Shown here piece by piece: positions 25,952 through 34,618 of a DNA stretch of 64,000 nt. The first letter of the stretch is position 1, and the number at the start of each line of letters is the position of its first letter. Source of the DNA: a virus; the IMG/VR virus record IMGVR_UViG_3300009314_000007, positions 43,337 through 107,336 of that record; one strand, given 5' to 3'. The position numbers were made by a program, and so were the translations under genes. The notes beneath the pieces were generated by a model, which saw only the letters and a program-made list of their open reading frames with translations, ran no database searches and was not told where the DNA came from.

Positions 25952-26746
25952 ATGAGCAGTGCTGGTCTTATCCAGAATAGCGCTACAGCGCCACCAACCG
26001 CGCCGCCACAGCCGGTGCATCCGCATCACGAGGGGATTCCCGCGCAACCCGTGGTAGCGATGAGTCCCACACAGGCCGCCGAGCAGGCTTTCGCGCAGCC
26101 CTTGGCGCCGCAACCCGATCCGAGCAGACCCACGATAACTCCGCAGGAGGCATATCAGACGCCCGCGAATCCCGAGTCCGTGCCGCCGCATACGGAGCAG
26201 CAGCACGACACCGGGCTGGCCATGGACCAGGTGATTCGCGGGTTTGTGGACACCGTGAATCGTTGGGAGATCATCAATTCGGCCTATCGTGGTATCCAGG
26301 AATCCGTGACAGGCAAGCGGCAGCCACCTGTCGTGAGCTTCCCCACTGGGGTGCATAACGACGAAGGGGACCCGGAGATCTGCGAGATTGATCTGAACGC
26401 CGTGATCCCGACAGGCATCCCGGAAGAGCAGCGAGTGCAGAAGCTGCGGGAGATGCTCACACCTTGGAACAACTATCTGGTGAAGGAGTGGCAGCGGCTG
26501 TGGATGAAGCTCATGTTCTTCGCGATGCAAGGTGCCGCGAGTCTCGATCCTGAGCATCTCCTGCAAGAGGCGGCGAAGGTCATGCTCCGCAGTCCGGATC
26601 GGCTGCTCGACCTGGCTACGCGGTTGAGCGAGAACATGCGGGCGGTTGCCGAGCAGCCACCAGCACCTCCCGCGCAGCCGCCCGCACCTCCGACTGCGCC
26701 TCCAACGGCGGTTGGTTCCTCGCAGCTCCCCGCGGTGCCACAATGA
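25952..26746 (+). CDS. Proline-rich hypothetical protein
   Basis: 264 residues from ATG 25952 behind AGGAG in the preceding codons. The N-terminal 80 residues and the C-terminal 35 are Pro/Ala/Gln-rich and probably disordered; the middle (about 95-230) is a folded helical part (IRGFVDTVNRWEIINSAYRG, LREMLTPWNNYLVKEWQRLWMKLMFF). Not recognised. Overlaps the next gene by ATGA. Confidence 0.65.
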   Translation: MSSAGLIQNSATAPPTAPPQPVHPHHEGIPAQPVVAMSPTQAAEQAFAQPLAPQPDPSRPTITPQEAYQTPANPESVPPHTEQQHDTGLAMDQVIRGFVDTVNRWEIINSAYRGIQESVTGKRQPPVVSFPTGVHNDEGDPEICEIDLNAVIPTGIPEEQRVQKLREMLTPWNNYLVKEWQRLWMKLMFFAMQGAASLDPEHLLQEAAKVMLRSPDRLLDLATRLSENMRAVAEQPPAPPAQPPAPPTAPPTAVGSSQLPAVPQ

Positions 26747-27303
26747 GCGAGTCCAATAACGTTATTGCGAATCCCGAGGACACTAATCCTCGGGACGGAT
26801 GGAGGGTCAAGGAGTTCGAGGCGTCCATGGACGATTCGATCTCGTTGTGGCTGGAGTTCGTGCAGGACGGCGTTCCGCGGGAGGAGCATAGTTTCTGCTT
26901 GCGGAGATGGCTGCAAGACACCAGCATCAATTCCGGCCAGCGGGAGCGGTTGCGGGCCGTGGTGACGGCGATTGCTCGGTATGCGAATCTGGGCGGGCCA
27001 CTGTCGGCCCTGGATGACGTTGTCCGCAGGATGGAGGACACCGGCCTGGTGATTGACTGGGCGGGCTGGAGCGTGCTGGACACGCATCAAGAGCCGGATG
27101 ATGTGATTCACTACCTGGTCAACGGGGCTGGGGAGGTGTTGGTGTGGGCCGAAGACTCGTATTTCGAGCTGACGACGTTGGACGAGTTGAATCAGGATTT
27201 GTTGCATGAGAGCGAGGACGTACCCAATAGGGAAGATCCTCCACCTGAAGGGCCAGATCCTATCGGACCCGGAGGTGGAGTGCTTCCTGGACCAAGAGAT
27301 TAA
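26743..27303 (+). CDS. Hypothetical acidic protein
   Basis: 186 residues starting in an ATGA overlap. Residues 4-9 (S-N-N-V-I-A) are encoded by dispersed palindrome copy 3. Acidic, Trp-rich, with a disordered Pro/Gly/Asp tail that overlaps the next gene in another frame for 98 bases. Not recognised. Confidence 0.65.
   Translation: MSESNNVIANPEDTNPRDGWRVKEFEASMDDSISLWLEFVQDGVPREEHSFCLRRWLQDTSINSGQRERLRAVVTAIARYANLGGPLSALDDVVRRMEDTGLVIDWAGWSVLDTHQEPDDVIHYLVNGAGEVLVWAEDSYFELTTLDELNQDLLHESEDVPNREDPPPEGPDPIGPGGGVLPGPRD
26754..26767. repeat. Dispersed palindrome, copy 3
   Basis: Perfect 14-bp palindrome CAATAACGTTATTG only eight bases after the start codon's last base of the gene at 26743, so it also lies across the likely translation-initiation region. 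Confidence 0.8.
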
Positions 27304-28090
27304 GGGTGGCGCACTGGACAGCCTCACGACCGCGATTCACCGGCAACTCCCCAAGAAGACGCCGTGGGGCACGGTGTTCGAGTCGCTGATGTCTCTGGCG
27401 GGAGTGAGGCTGACAGAGGACCTGCTGGAAAGCAGCGTGTGGCGGCTGGTTGGGAATCTGGAGCGGCTGTTTCTGCGCCATCCAGCGGTACCCTGGTGCC
27501 GTCAGGAGGTGGATGAGGTTGTTCCTGTGCAGGTGCTGGCCGTGCATTACGGCTACTCATCAAGATGGCGCTTCGGTGGCGACTTCGAGCTGCGCGTACT
27601 GGCGGGGACCCCGGCTTCCATGCTCCTTAGGAAGTTCTGGACGCTCGGTTATTGCCAGATGCTCAAGGGCATGTTTGGTTTCAGTTCCCCGCGGGGCCTC
27701 TACCCGTTCGAGGACATGCGTCAGTTTGTGAATCTGCGTTTTTCGATTCGGATTACCTTGGAGCTGTCTGGGGCCTCCCCGGACTTCGAGAAGATCTGGC
27801 AGGAAAACGACCGTATCAAACCGGCGAGTCTGTACGAGTGGAATCGACAGATGTTGCGGCACCGACGACGGGAGGACTTTCGTTGCCCGAGGGACTATGA
27901 CCGCGAGGAGGTCAAGTGCCACTTCTGCGCTGTTGGCCAGGACGAGTGTGAAGCAGCAACACATGACGAAACGTACGAGCAGCGGCACTGCCACGCCTGC
28001 GACAAGGTCACCTGGTTCGATCCGGCCGACTCCCAGCAGGAGTTGTGCCTTACCTGCCATCGAGAAAGTTTGAGGCAGCAGGATGAGTAA
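27206..28090 (+). CDS. Hypothetical protein with C-terminal zinc ribbons
   Basis: 294 residues; ATG at 27206 with CAGGA upstream starts 98 bases inside the previous gene. The body is unrecognised. The last 60 residues hold three Cys pairs (CHFC, CHAC, CLTC with nearby His), the pattern of tandem zinc ribbons. Overlaps the next gene by 8 bases. Confidence 0.65.
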   Translation: MRARTYPIGKILHLKGQILSDPEVECFLDQEIKGGALDSLTTAIHRQLPKKTPWGTVFESLMSLAGVRLTEDLLESSVWRLVGNLERLFLRHPAVPWCRQEVDEVVPVQVLAVHYGYSSRWRFGGDFELRVLAGTPASMLLRKFWTLGYCQMLKGMFGFSSPRGLYPFEDMRQFVNLRFSIRITLELSGASPDFEKIWQENDRIKPASLYEWNRQMLRHRRREDFRCPRDYDREEVKCHFCAVGQDECEAATHDETYEQRHCHACDKVTWFDPADSQQELCLTCHRESLRQQDE

Positions 28091-28976
28091 AAAGAAGCGA
28101 AAGAAGAGGGTCGAGGCGACTCCGCTGGTTGATATAGACGAGCAGAACCGGCAGCTCGAAGAGGCGGAGCGCAGTAAGGGCCGCAGGCGGACAAGTCGCT
28201 ACACTCGCGAGGACAAGGGGAGTGCCCAGCTACTGCCGGGCAAGAAGTTCGACGAGTGGCTCTGGCGGTCGCCACTTGGCGACGAGGTGAAGATCCCGGT
28301 GCGAGTGGTGAAGGAGCGCGGAGGCCGCTACGACGCGGCGAGAGGCAAGTACGTGAAGGGCGACACGAAGTTGACGTACTTCCAGGTGGTCATGCCGGAG
28401 TACGCGATCAACGAGTCGGACACCGACATCGAGTCGCTGCGAGAGAAAGTCTTCGAGGCTATCGAGATGCCGTTCGAGGTCGAGTGGAAGCCGCACCTGT
28501 TCATCGAGATCGAGGGCAGGGATCATCCGCTCAAGACCGCGATGTGGAAGGACTGGGGGTTGCGGGAGCCCGCCAAGGACCAGACGAAGCATGATGACGA
28601 CGACGGGCTGAATGGGAAGCTGGAGATCGAGATTGAGATCTCGGAGTGGGAGCTGGGCACAACCAGGCAGGGGCGAAAGGTCTCTCGGTCGTTACGGCAG
28701 GGTCATCGCCAGTACCGAGTCCAAAAGGGCTGGCCCGAGGAGGAAGTCGAAGGAACGTCTTACAGTGGCTACTGCAACAAGGTGTTGCTCCCGGACACGC
28801 ACGAGAACCGGGTAGCGCTTGAGTCGCTGATCCAAGGGATCTCCGCGTTTCGGGAGCAATTGGATAGCCTGTTGCACCCGGAAGTTGCCGCCAAGCTATT
28901 TCAGGCGGCGGCTAAGAGAGTTGTGAAAGCGTTACCTGCGCCGAAGACGAGGCGGAAGAGACCGAGGAGAGCGTAG
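28083..28976 (+). CDS. Hypothetical basic-terminus protein
   Basis: 297 residues, start overlapping the previous gene. N-terminus MSKKKRKKRVE and C-terminus KTRRKRPRRA are strongly basic; the middle is charged and beta-rich (LEIEIEISEWELG). Could bind nucleic acid. No family recognised. Confidence 0.65.
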   Translation: MSKKKRKKRVEATPLVDIDEQNRQLEEAERSKGRRRTSRYTREDKGSAQLLPGKKFDEWLWRSPLGDEVKIPVRVVKERGGRYDAARGKYVKGDTKLTYFQVVMPEYAINESDTDIESLREKVFEAIEMPFEVEWKPHLFIEIEGRDHPLKTAMWKDWGLREPAKDQTKHDDDDGLNGKLEIEIEISEWELGTTRQGRKVSRSLRQGHRQYRVQKGWPEEEVEGTSYSGYCNKVLLPDTHENRVALESLIQGISAFREQLDSLLHPEVAAKLFQAAAKRVVKALPAPKTRRKRPRRA

Positions 28977-28985
28977 ATCTCGGGC

Positions 28986-29014
28986 TTGTAGGATGCTCTT
29001 TTTGTTGGTAAGAT
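28986..29014 (+). promoter_or_regulatory. Possible sigma70-like promoter of HNH gene
   Basis: TTGTAG (28986-28991), 17-base spacer, TAAGAT (29009-29014), in the 58-base gap before the HNH gene. Matches to consensus are partial (3/6 and 4/6), so this is tentative; an own promoter would fit a mobile gene. Confidence 0.3.
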
Positions 29015-29034
29015 CGTCGGTGGAGGTATCAATA

Positions 29035-29661
29035 ATGGTGCTACGACGATACTCGAAAACGAGACCCGGGCAGCGACGGTGCGCTAGACGAGTCGCGAAG
29101 GCTTGCCAGGCTCGGAATGGTTGGTGGCCCATCTCGGTTTATGCCGCGAGCAGCACGAACAAGGATGGACTGCACTCGTATTGTCCCGAGTGTCGAAAAC
29201 ACTTGGTAAGGGCGTACAAGAAGAAAAACCGCGAGAAGCTCTCGCAGTATCAGCGAGAGTGGCGGGCAAGGAACCCGGAAAAATACCAGCAGCTTCAGGA
29301 TAAACATCACGCGGAGAACAGAGAGGCCCAGCGAGCGTATACGCGAGCATATAAAAAAGCGAACCCCGTGCGGAATCGTTCGTGGAATAGGGCTCGCAGA
29401 CTCCGCTTCGCGGTCGCAGGGCGGCTGACCGATAGCGACTGGGAGGAGGTGTTGCAGAGATATGGCCGTGATTGTCTTTGTTGCGGTGTTGGCGAGGGCA
29501 TCACTATTGATCACGTCGTACCAGTTCCCGCAGGTCCGAATGACAAGAGCAACGTGCAGCCGCTTTGTCGTGGTTGCAATAGTAGCAAGGGTCGCAAGGA
29601 GACAGACTATCGGTTCGATGGAGGACGGCATTTCGGAAATCAAGGTGACGAACCCGATTAG
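29035..29661 (+). CDS. HNH endonuclease (homing type)
   Basis: 208 residues. ATG 29035 is preceded by GGAGGT; an upstream in-frame ATG at 28993 has no site. CPEC at about 47-50 and a repeated Arg/Lys/Tyr coiled helix (KKKNREKLSQYQREWRARNP) precede the HNH core CLCCG...ITIDHVVPV...NVQPLCRGCNSSKG (about 155-195) with both CxxC zinc knuckles. A free-standing endonuclease of the kind that spreads between phages. Codon use and A/T content are higher than neighbours, consistent with recent arrival. Confidence 0.85.
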   Translation: MVLRRYSKTRPGQRRCARRVAKACQARNGWWPISVYAASSTNKDGLHSYCPECRKHLVRAYKKKNREKLSQYQREWRARNPEKYQQLQDKHHAENREAQRAYTRAYKKANPVRNRSWNRARRLRFAVAGRLTDSDWEEVLQRYGRDCLCCGVGEGITIDHVVPVPAGPNDKSNVQPLCRGCNSSKGRKETDYRFDGGRHFGNQGDEPD

Positions 29662-29669
29662 GAGGGCGA

Positions 29670-30149
29670 ATGTTCGTATTGAGTAACAGGAGCTGGACCA
29701 CGTCGAGTGGGCAGCACGCCACGGGATCATTCCTGTTGGTGTTTCAGCGAGGCTGGGATTTGGGGGTGGAGCCGCAGCCACGTGAGTTGCGGTGCCTGTT
29801 GCGTCACGTTCGTATGAATCAGTGCGGGCAGTTTATGATGGGGGAGGTGAAGTTTCGGCTTCCCGGGGAGGACGGTTCGGTACGTATCGGATTGTCGGGT
29901 TCGTTGGGCAATGACGATCTGCCTCTCACGGTGCCCAAATTTGAGCAGGCACCCACCGAGATTCCGGCGAGACTGTGGGAGTTGCTCACGGTTATGCCGG
30001 AAGAGCTTTCAGAGGCGTTTTGGCGGGGTAATCGTGAGGACGGTTCGCTTGACCGGTCGCTTAGACAGATTCGGTTGTGGGCGAGGAAGAACGTGTTACA
30101 GCTTCGGCGGCTGCACGTACCCGAGCAGAAGATGGGAGTGGTTCCGTGA
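29670..30149 (+). CDS. Hypothetical protein
   Basis: 159 residues behind AGGAGGG. Begins MFVLSNRSWTTSSGQHATGSFLLVFQ; the second half is helical and basic (LDRSLRQIRLWARKNVLQLRRLH). Not recognised. Stop overlaps the next GTG. Confidence 0.65.
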   Translation: MFVLSNRSWTTSSGQHATGSFLLVFQRGWDLGVEPQPRELRCLLRHVRMNQCGQFMMGEVKFRLPGEDGSVRIGLSGSLGNDDLPLTVPKFEQAPTEIPARLWELLTVMPEELSEAFWRGNREDGSLDRSLRQIRLWARKNVLQLRRLHVPEQKMGVVP

Positions 30150-30352
30150 TTATGTTTGATCGACGATTCTGGGAGCCCATGGATACTGGTGGTTCTTTCG
30201 AGGCGGGCGAAGATGGTTTGTCTGGAAGTGGCCGGGATGTCGTCCGCGTCGGTGTGGTCATTGTGTTGATCGCACTTGGTACCGGTTTTGTGCTTGGCAC
30301 AGGGGCGGCCCTGGGCTGGATGTTAATCGAATGGCTTTTTGGTATGGAGTAA
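30146..30352 (+). CDS. Small membrane protein
   Basis: 68 residues from GTG 30146 (overlapping TGA, GGGAG upstream); ATG 30152 is an alternative. One strong membrane segment (VVRVGVVIVLIALGTGFVLG, then AALGWMLIEWLFG) near the C-terminus. No lysis gene partner is visible, so no function is assigned. Confidence 0.6.
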   Translation: MIMFDRRFWEPMDTGGSFEAGEDGLSGSGRDVVRVGVVIVLIALGTGFVLGTGAALGWMLIEWLFGME

Positions 30353-30354
30353 CT

Positions 30355-31053
30355 ATGTCGAAATACGACGAACGAGTTATGTGTATCCGGACGGAGGACT
30401 TCGAGGAGGTTGGAGCCTTTCAGGGTTTCCAACCGGAGTGGTCCAAGTATCTGGTTAGTCTGCTTTCGGCTAATCGTGTGGTGTGGCTCCCGCGCGGCGA
30501 GTGTGAGACCAACCCAGCGTACAAGCAGATTATCCCGTACGTGGCGATGGCTTGCCGAACGGCGATGGGCGTGCTGCTTGGAATGTACCAACGGACCAAG
30601 GATGGTGGCGAGTCTCGCTTGCATGGCAAGTGGGCCTGCGGTGTTGGTGGGCACATCAACACGGGGGATCGCGAGAGTGAGGACGAGTCCGCGATGAACG
30701 TGTTCTCACGAGCATGGCAGCGGGAGTTGTCCGAGGAGGTGAAGATCGACTGTCGCTACGACGCGGCGGTGCAGGGGCTGCTCTACGATGGCACCGACGC
30801 GGTGGGTCAGGTGCATCTCGGAGTGTTCATGCTTGCGAATCTTCAGTTCGGCGCGGCTTACCCGAACAATGAGGAGATCTCGCAGTTGCACTTTGCGCCA
30901 CTGCGGACCTGGCTCCACGCGGCGAAGCGGAATGATGGCGAGGGCCATGTCGCGATGGAGGGCTGGACAAAGCTCGTGCTTCAGAGCAAACTCATGCAAG
31001 ACCTGGGCGACGAGCCGGGACCATCACCTACGAATTTGGAGTTGGCGACTTGA
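30355..31053 (+). CDS. Nudix-like hydrolase domain protein
   Basis: 232 residues from ATG 30355 behind GGAG. ACGVGGHINTGDRESEDESAMNVFSRAWQRELSEEV resembles a Nudix box (GGHI...E...RELxEE) with a 7-residue insertion; the REL-EE core is intact at about 120-126. Nudix enzymes cleave nucleoside diphosphate-linked compounds, and phage versions often act on dNTP or RNA caps. The unusual spacing in the box leaves activity unsure. Confidence 0.65.
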   Translation: MSKYDERVMCIRTEDFEEVGAFQGFQPEWSKYLVSLLSANRVVWLPRGECETNPAYKQIIPYVAMACRTAMGVLLGMYQRTKDGGESRLHGKWACGVGGHINTGDRESEDESAMNVFSRAWQRELSEEVKIDCRYDAAVQGLLYDGTDAVGQVHLGVFMLANLQFGAAYPNNEEISQLHFAPLRTWLHAAKRNDGEGHVAMEGWTKLVLQSKLMQDLGDEPGPSPTNLELAT

Positions 31054-31316
31054 CGGACTTCATTGCCGACAACTTGGATCTGTACCGAAGGCACGCTCGG
31101 GAGTTTGAGAGGATCTTTGGCTGCAAGCTGAAGCCTTACTTCGACAACCTTACCGGGTTTGACCTGGTCAAGTTCGATCACGAGGTGCTGAAACCTCGGG
31201 AGAGCGAGAGCGGCCACGCCGCCGCGCACAGGCAGTGGGGCGACGAAGGGTTAGCCCTGATTAAGAAGCTGATTAAAATGGAGGAGACCGATGACACTTC
31301 AGCTAGTAGTGGGTGA
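31050..31316 (+). CDS. Small hypothetical protein (TTG start)
   Basis: 88 residues starting at TTG 31050, which overlaps the previous TGA (TTGA) and has GGAG upstream. Starts LTDFIADNLDLYRRHAREFERIF. No family recognised. The overlap with the next gene is 26 bases. Confidence 0.5.
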   Translation: MTDFIADNLDLYRRHAREFERIFGCKLKPYFDNLTGFDLVKFDHEVLKPRESESGHAAAHRQWGDEGLALIKKLIKMEETDDTSASSG

Positions 31317-31809
31317 GGTGCGCTATGCACCTTCCCGAGACATCGCCTACCTGTGGCCCAGCTTGCTGGCCACAGTGGCAGATAGACTCGAAGACGCGCC
31401 TATGGAGGGCCTGCACAAGATCCTCAAGGAGCGCGGTGTAACGCTCGACGACTTAGGTGAAGCGGCCGGAGCGTATTGCCGCTTCATCAATTTCTGCCAC
31501 AGGGAACTGGACTGGAATATGCAGCAGTGCCTTGACGAGAGCGGCTGGGAGAAGGTGAAACCCGAGGCTCAGATTGCCTACCTGTTCTATGCAGGCGCCC
31601 TGCTTACCGGCACGTTCTTCCAGGGTATTCGGGACGCACTCCCGGCCAACGACGAGCGTAGATTGCCGGTCATGGACGACCTGAACCAGGCGGCCAGGCA
31701 GTTCGAGGCCTACGTCTCAATGCCTAGATGGAAGCGCAAGCTATGCCGCATCTCCAAGTGGTTTCACAGGATGTTCTTACGAGCGAAAGCAGTGAGACGC
31801 CCTGTGTAG
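31291..31809 (+). CDS. Hypothetical helical protein
   Basis: 172 residues behind GGAGGAG. Mostly helical (LWPSLLATVADRLEDAPMEGLHK, QIAYLFYAGALLTGTFFQGIRDAL), with a basic C-terminus (KWFHRMFLRAKAVRR). Not recognised. Confidence 0.65.
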   Translation: MTLQLVVGEVRYAPSRDIAYLWPSLLATVADRLEDAPMEGLHKILKERGVTLDDLGEAAGAYCRFINFCHRELDWNMQQCLDESGWEKVKPEAQIAYLFYAGALLTGTFFQGIRDALPANDERRLPVMDDLNQAARQFEAYVSMPRWKRKLCRISKWFHRMFLRAKAVRRPV

Positions 31810-31820
31810 GAGAGAATCTG

Positions 31821-32591
31821 ATGAGCTATTGGACGCAGCAGCTTCGCCGGTGGTTTGGAAACCAGATCCCCGATGACTACCTGACTTTCGACTTCGAGAC
31901 AACCGGGCTCAAGCGGGACTACGATCTTCCTATCGACTTCGGCTACACGCTGGTGCGAGACAGGAAGATGGTGACCCGTAAGAGCTTTCTTCTGGACTGG
32001 GAGAGCCGGGAGGAGCTGATGGAGCCAGGCTGGTTGGCGTCGAGGCTGGGGAAAATCAGGAAGGCGTACGCTGCTAGAGGCGATCCATATCACTACTCGA
32101 CGCAGCGCCTTGCCAAGGAGGGCAAAGATCCTGTGCGCGTGCTTCAGTTCATCCACCAGTTGTTCACGTCGAACCGCAAGGCCGGTGCGGGGTTTGCCGG
32201 ACACAACGCGGCGTTCTTCGATTGTGAGATGGCCCGGTCTTGCTTCTGGGAGTACCTGGGCGAGCACTGGATCTGGCGGGGCGACGAGGTGTTCGATACC
32301 GGAGCCATGGAGAAGGCTCTGGAGTGTGCTCGCAAGCTCGAACCACACCGCTGCGCCGTGCCCACGAGCGGGGAGTCGATGTACGACTTCTTCGTGCGAA
32401 CGTCTCGGGGTCGCCGTGCGGGTATCTTCTGGAACATCAAGAAGTGCGTGGAGCGGTATCAGCTCGACAAGAGGTTCGGGGTTGATCTGAATGCCCTGCA
32501 CGGGGCGAAGGCTGATTCGTACGTGTGTCATTTGCTCATAGAGGAGTACAGGAATGGGAGGCTCGATCCAACTGGCAATGGACCCGGGTAA
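31821..32591 (+). CDS. DnaQ-like 3'-5' exonuclease (DEDDh)
   Basis: 256 residues from ATG 31821 behind AGGAGAG. Exo I FDFETTGL with D24 and E26, Exo II GHNAAFFDCEM (about 130-140) and Exo III HGAKADSYVCHLL (about 227-239) giving H-x4-D, the DEDDh pattern. May add proofreading or degrade host DNA or RNA, since the polymerase already has its own exonuclease domain. Overlaps the RuvC-like gene by 38 bases. Confidence 0.85.
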   Translation: MSYWTQQLRRWFGNQIPDDYLTFDFETTGLKRDYDLPIDFGYTLVRDRKMVTRKSFLLDWESREELMEPGWLASRLGKIRKAYAARGDPYHYSTQRLAKEGKDPVRVLQFIHQLFTSNRKAGAGFAGHNAAFFDCEMARSCFWEYLGEHWIWRGDEVFDTGAMEKALECARKLEPHRCAVPTSGESMYDFFVRTSRGRRAGIFWNIKKCVERYQLDKRFGVDLNALHGAKADSYVCHLLIEEYRNGRLDPTGNGPG

Positions 32592-33345
32592 CGAGAAAAC
32601 CGGGTGGGTGTCTTACCGTGTAGCACCGGACTTGCCGGGTGGATTGGACATTCTGGAGTCCGGTGTTACCGCTAACTTTCAGATCCGGGAGATGCTCAGA
32701 AGTATCCCCAGGAAGAAGCGAGGCTTGCTTTCGATAGAGACCCCGAAGCCCACGGGGCAGCTTGCTTCGTCCGAGTTGTTCGAGACGTGCATTATGATCG
32801 GGCGATTTCTTCAGGTGTGGGCGGTGAGTCGGTGGAGCTACATCCATCGCGACGACGTGAAGTTCCACCTGACAAACGACGCCAGGGCGAAGGACAAAAA
32901 CGTCACGCAGGCGCTCAAGGATCGTTTCGGTGGCGAGCGACACGCGGTTGGCGGCATTCGCTGCAAGACCTGCGGTGGCAAGGGCTGGCACGGGAGAGGC
33001 TGGGTGGATTGTCCGCACTGCAAGAAAGGCTGTGCCAAGTGTAAGAAGAAGGGGCAGATCTTCACTCGGCTGCTTTGCGGGGAGTGCGAGGGCGACAAGT
33101 GGGAGGTGCCGCCAGGGCCGCTTTATGGCATCAAGTCGCACGCCTGGCAGGCTCTAGCCGTGAGCTGTTACCACGTTGATCAACCGCGGCTGATCCAGGC
33201 GATCATGCTCAAGCCGGATCGCAAGGCTCTGACTAAGAAGCTGGCGGAGGGGCAGCCGCTAACACAAGCGCTGCGGAGACAGTTTGGGTACGCAGGCAAG
33301 AATCGAAAGAAGAAAAAGAGGGGATCGAAAAAGAATGGATCGTAG
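32554..33345 (+). CDS. RuvC-like Holliday-junction resolvase with inserted DnaJ-type zinc domain
   Basis: 263 residues behind GAGG. LAMDPGNEKTGW has the first RuvC aspartate (D10) and TG; LLSIETPKP gives the Glu near residue 63; the last region reads GIKSHAWQALAVS, where RuvC proteins carry a DAxxxA motif. Between them (about 137-178) lies CKTCGGKG, CPHC, CAKCKKKG and CGEC, spaced like the DnaJ cysteine-rich domain. The C-terminus is lysine-rich (NRKKKKRGSKKNG). Probably cleaves branched DNA before packaging. Confidence 0.7.
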   Translation: MGGSIQLAMDPGNEKTGWVSYRVAPDLPGGLDILESGVTANFQIREMLRSIPRKKRGLLSIETPKPTGQLASSELFETCIMIGRFLQVWAVSRWSYIHRDDVKFHLTNDARAKDKNVTQALKDRFGGERHAVGGIRCKTCGGKGWHGRGWVDCPHCKKGCAKCKKKGQIFTRLLCGECEGDKWEVPPGPLYGIKSHAWQALAVSCYHVDQPRLIQAIMLKPDRKALTKKLAEGQPLTQALRRQFGYAGKNRKKKKRGSKKNGS

Positions 33346-33838
33346 TGTTTATCCTTCTCGCGATTGCGATATAAACGCCAATGAGAGGCGAGAGGAACGG
33401 AAGAAGCAGAAGCAGAAGAAGCAGAAGAAGCGCGAGAAGCTGGTCAAGTCAATCAAGCCCCGTCGGGAGTTGAGCGAGGCGGAGCGGGAGCGCTGCGAGG
33501 AGCGCGCGAAAAGCTGTGGATGCGCGGTGGTGATCGTTGGGGGGATTATCGTGGCCTGCGGCCTGCTATGGTTTGCTGGTGATGACTCGTATCGGCAACG
33601 CGAGCGAGAGATAGAGATCGCGGACAAGACAGTGTGGTCCATTGTTTTGTTTAACGAGAAAGGCGAAGAGGAGCAGAGCTGGGTGGCGAAGAGCATAAAA
33701 CGGCCGTCGATAAGGCCTGTGGGTGATTCGGGGACGATCAGTCGGGTCTCGTGGTATCACCCCAAGAGCCGAGGGCACGCGGTCGATGTCGCTGTTCCCG
33801 TGGGTTGGTTTTTGAAGATCGAGAGGAGGTACGATTGA
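33335..33838 (+). CDS. Single-pass membrane protein
   Basis: 167 residues from ATG 33335. A highly charged N-terminus (ERREERKKQKQKKQKKREK) precedes one membrane segment CAVVIVGGIIVACGLLWFAG (about 66-85), then a charged beta-rich outer or inner domain. Overlaps the resolvase gene by 11 bases. No family recognised. Confidence 0.65.
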   Translation: MDRSVYPSRDCDINANERREERKKQKQKKQKKREKLVKSIKPRRELSEAERERCEERAKSCGCAVVIVGGIIVACGLLWFAGDDSYRQREREIEIADKTVWSIVLFNEKGEEEQSWVAKSIKRPSIRPVGDSGTISRVSWYHPKSRGHAVDVAVPVGWFLKIERRYD

Positions 33839-34398
33839 CACGGATCATAACTAATTTCCGAGAGAGGTTTCCTCGGACCGCGTGTGCGTGCGATGGTTGT
33901 AAAGCCTGCTGCCGATTTATGCCCGGCATGCTTTTGCCGGAGGACTTAGATAAGATCGTCGTGGAGGAAGAGAAACAGGCGCTGACTGCGGAGGACACGC
34001 ACAAGTGGGCTGCTTGGCAGCTCCACCGAACGGATGCCATACTTGACTTTATCGTGGGTCACTTCCAGGCGTCGGACGGGGCGTTGGTGATGCGGCAGGG
34101 GAAGATGATGCGGATTCCCACAATCACTCCAATGTTGACGGAGAGTGGTTGTGTGTTTCTGGACGACGGCGGGCGGTGCAAGATCTGGGCGCATGCCCCG
34201 GCGGGGTGTTCGCATTTCGACGTGCATCAGACCAAGGTGGAGGGGGACAGAAGGTCCAGGCAGATCCTGGGAGCCTGCATGATGGCGTTCGAGTCCGGGG
34301 ATCGCTACGTGCAGGTGTGGCAGTGGCTGCGGGATCGGGGGAACGTGCCGCCGCCCGTGCAGGAGCGGCGAGAGAAGCTACAAGCGGCTCTCAGGTGA
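33835..34398 (+). CDS. YkgJ-like CxxCC metal-binding protein
   Basis: 187 residues from TTG 33835, which overlaps the previous TGA and is preceded by GAGGAGGT. CACDGCKACCRF (about 16-27) and later GCVFLDDGGRCKIWAHAPAGCSHF (about 104-127) form the Cys set of the YkgJ putative zinc/iron-chelating family (CxxxCxxCC plus two or three later Cys). Biochemical role of the family is unknown. A second, shorter member lies at 56398. Confidence 0.7.
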   Translation: MTRIITNFRERFPRTACACDGCKACCRFMPGMLLPEDLDKIVVEEEKQALTAEDTHKWAAWQLHRTDAILDFIVGHFQASDGALVMRQGKMMRIPTITPMLTESGCVFLDDGGRCKIWAHAPAGCSHFDVHQTKVEGDRRSRQILGACMMAFESGDRYVQVWQWLRDRGNVPPPVQERREKLQAALR

Positions 34399-34411
34399 TT
34401 GGAGACCGGCG

Positions 34412-34618
34412 ATGCCCAGGAAATACGAGATCCGCGTACTGATGATGCCCTGTGGGGGTGTGAATCCGCGGACAGGGTTGCGAGTAGGCAGTAGGCACCG
34501 GTGGCTTGACGGCTGGGGTGAGGGCTGTTGCGAGTGGTGTGGGAGAACTCTCGACAGTCTGCGAGGACGGTATCGTGTTTACGAGGATGGCAGAATTGCT
34601 AGGGAGGAAGATTCGTGA
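34412..34618 (+). CDS. Small protein with CxxC
   Basis: 68 residues behind GGAGA. MPRKYEIRVLMMPCGGVNPRTG then GCCEWCGRTLDSLRGRY; the CEWCG knuckle may bind zinc. Overlaps the sigma factor start by GTGA. Confidence 0.6.
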   Translation: MPRKYEIRVLMMPCGGVNPRTGLRVGSRHRWLDGWGEGCCEWCGRTLDSLRGRYRVYEDGRIAREEDS

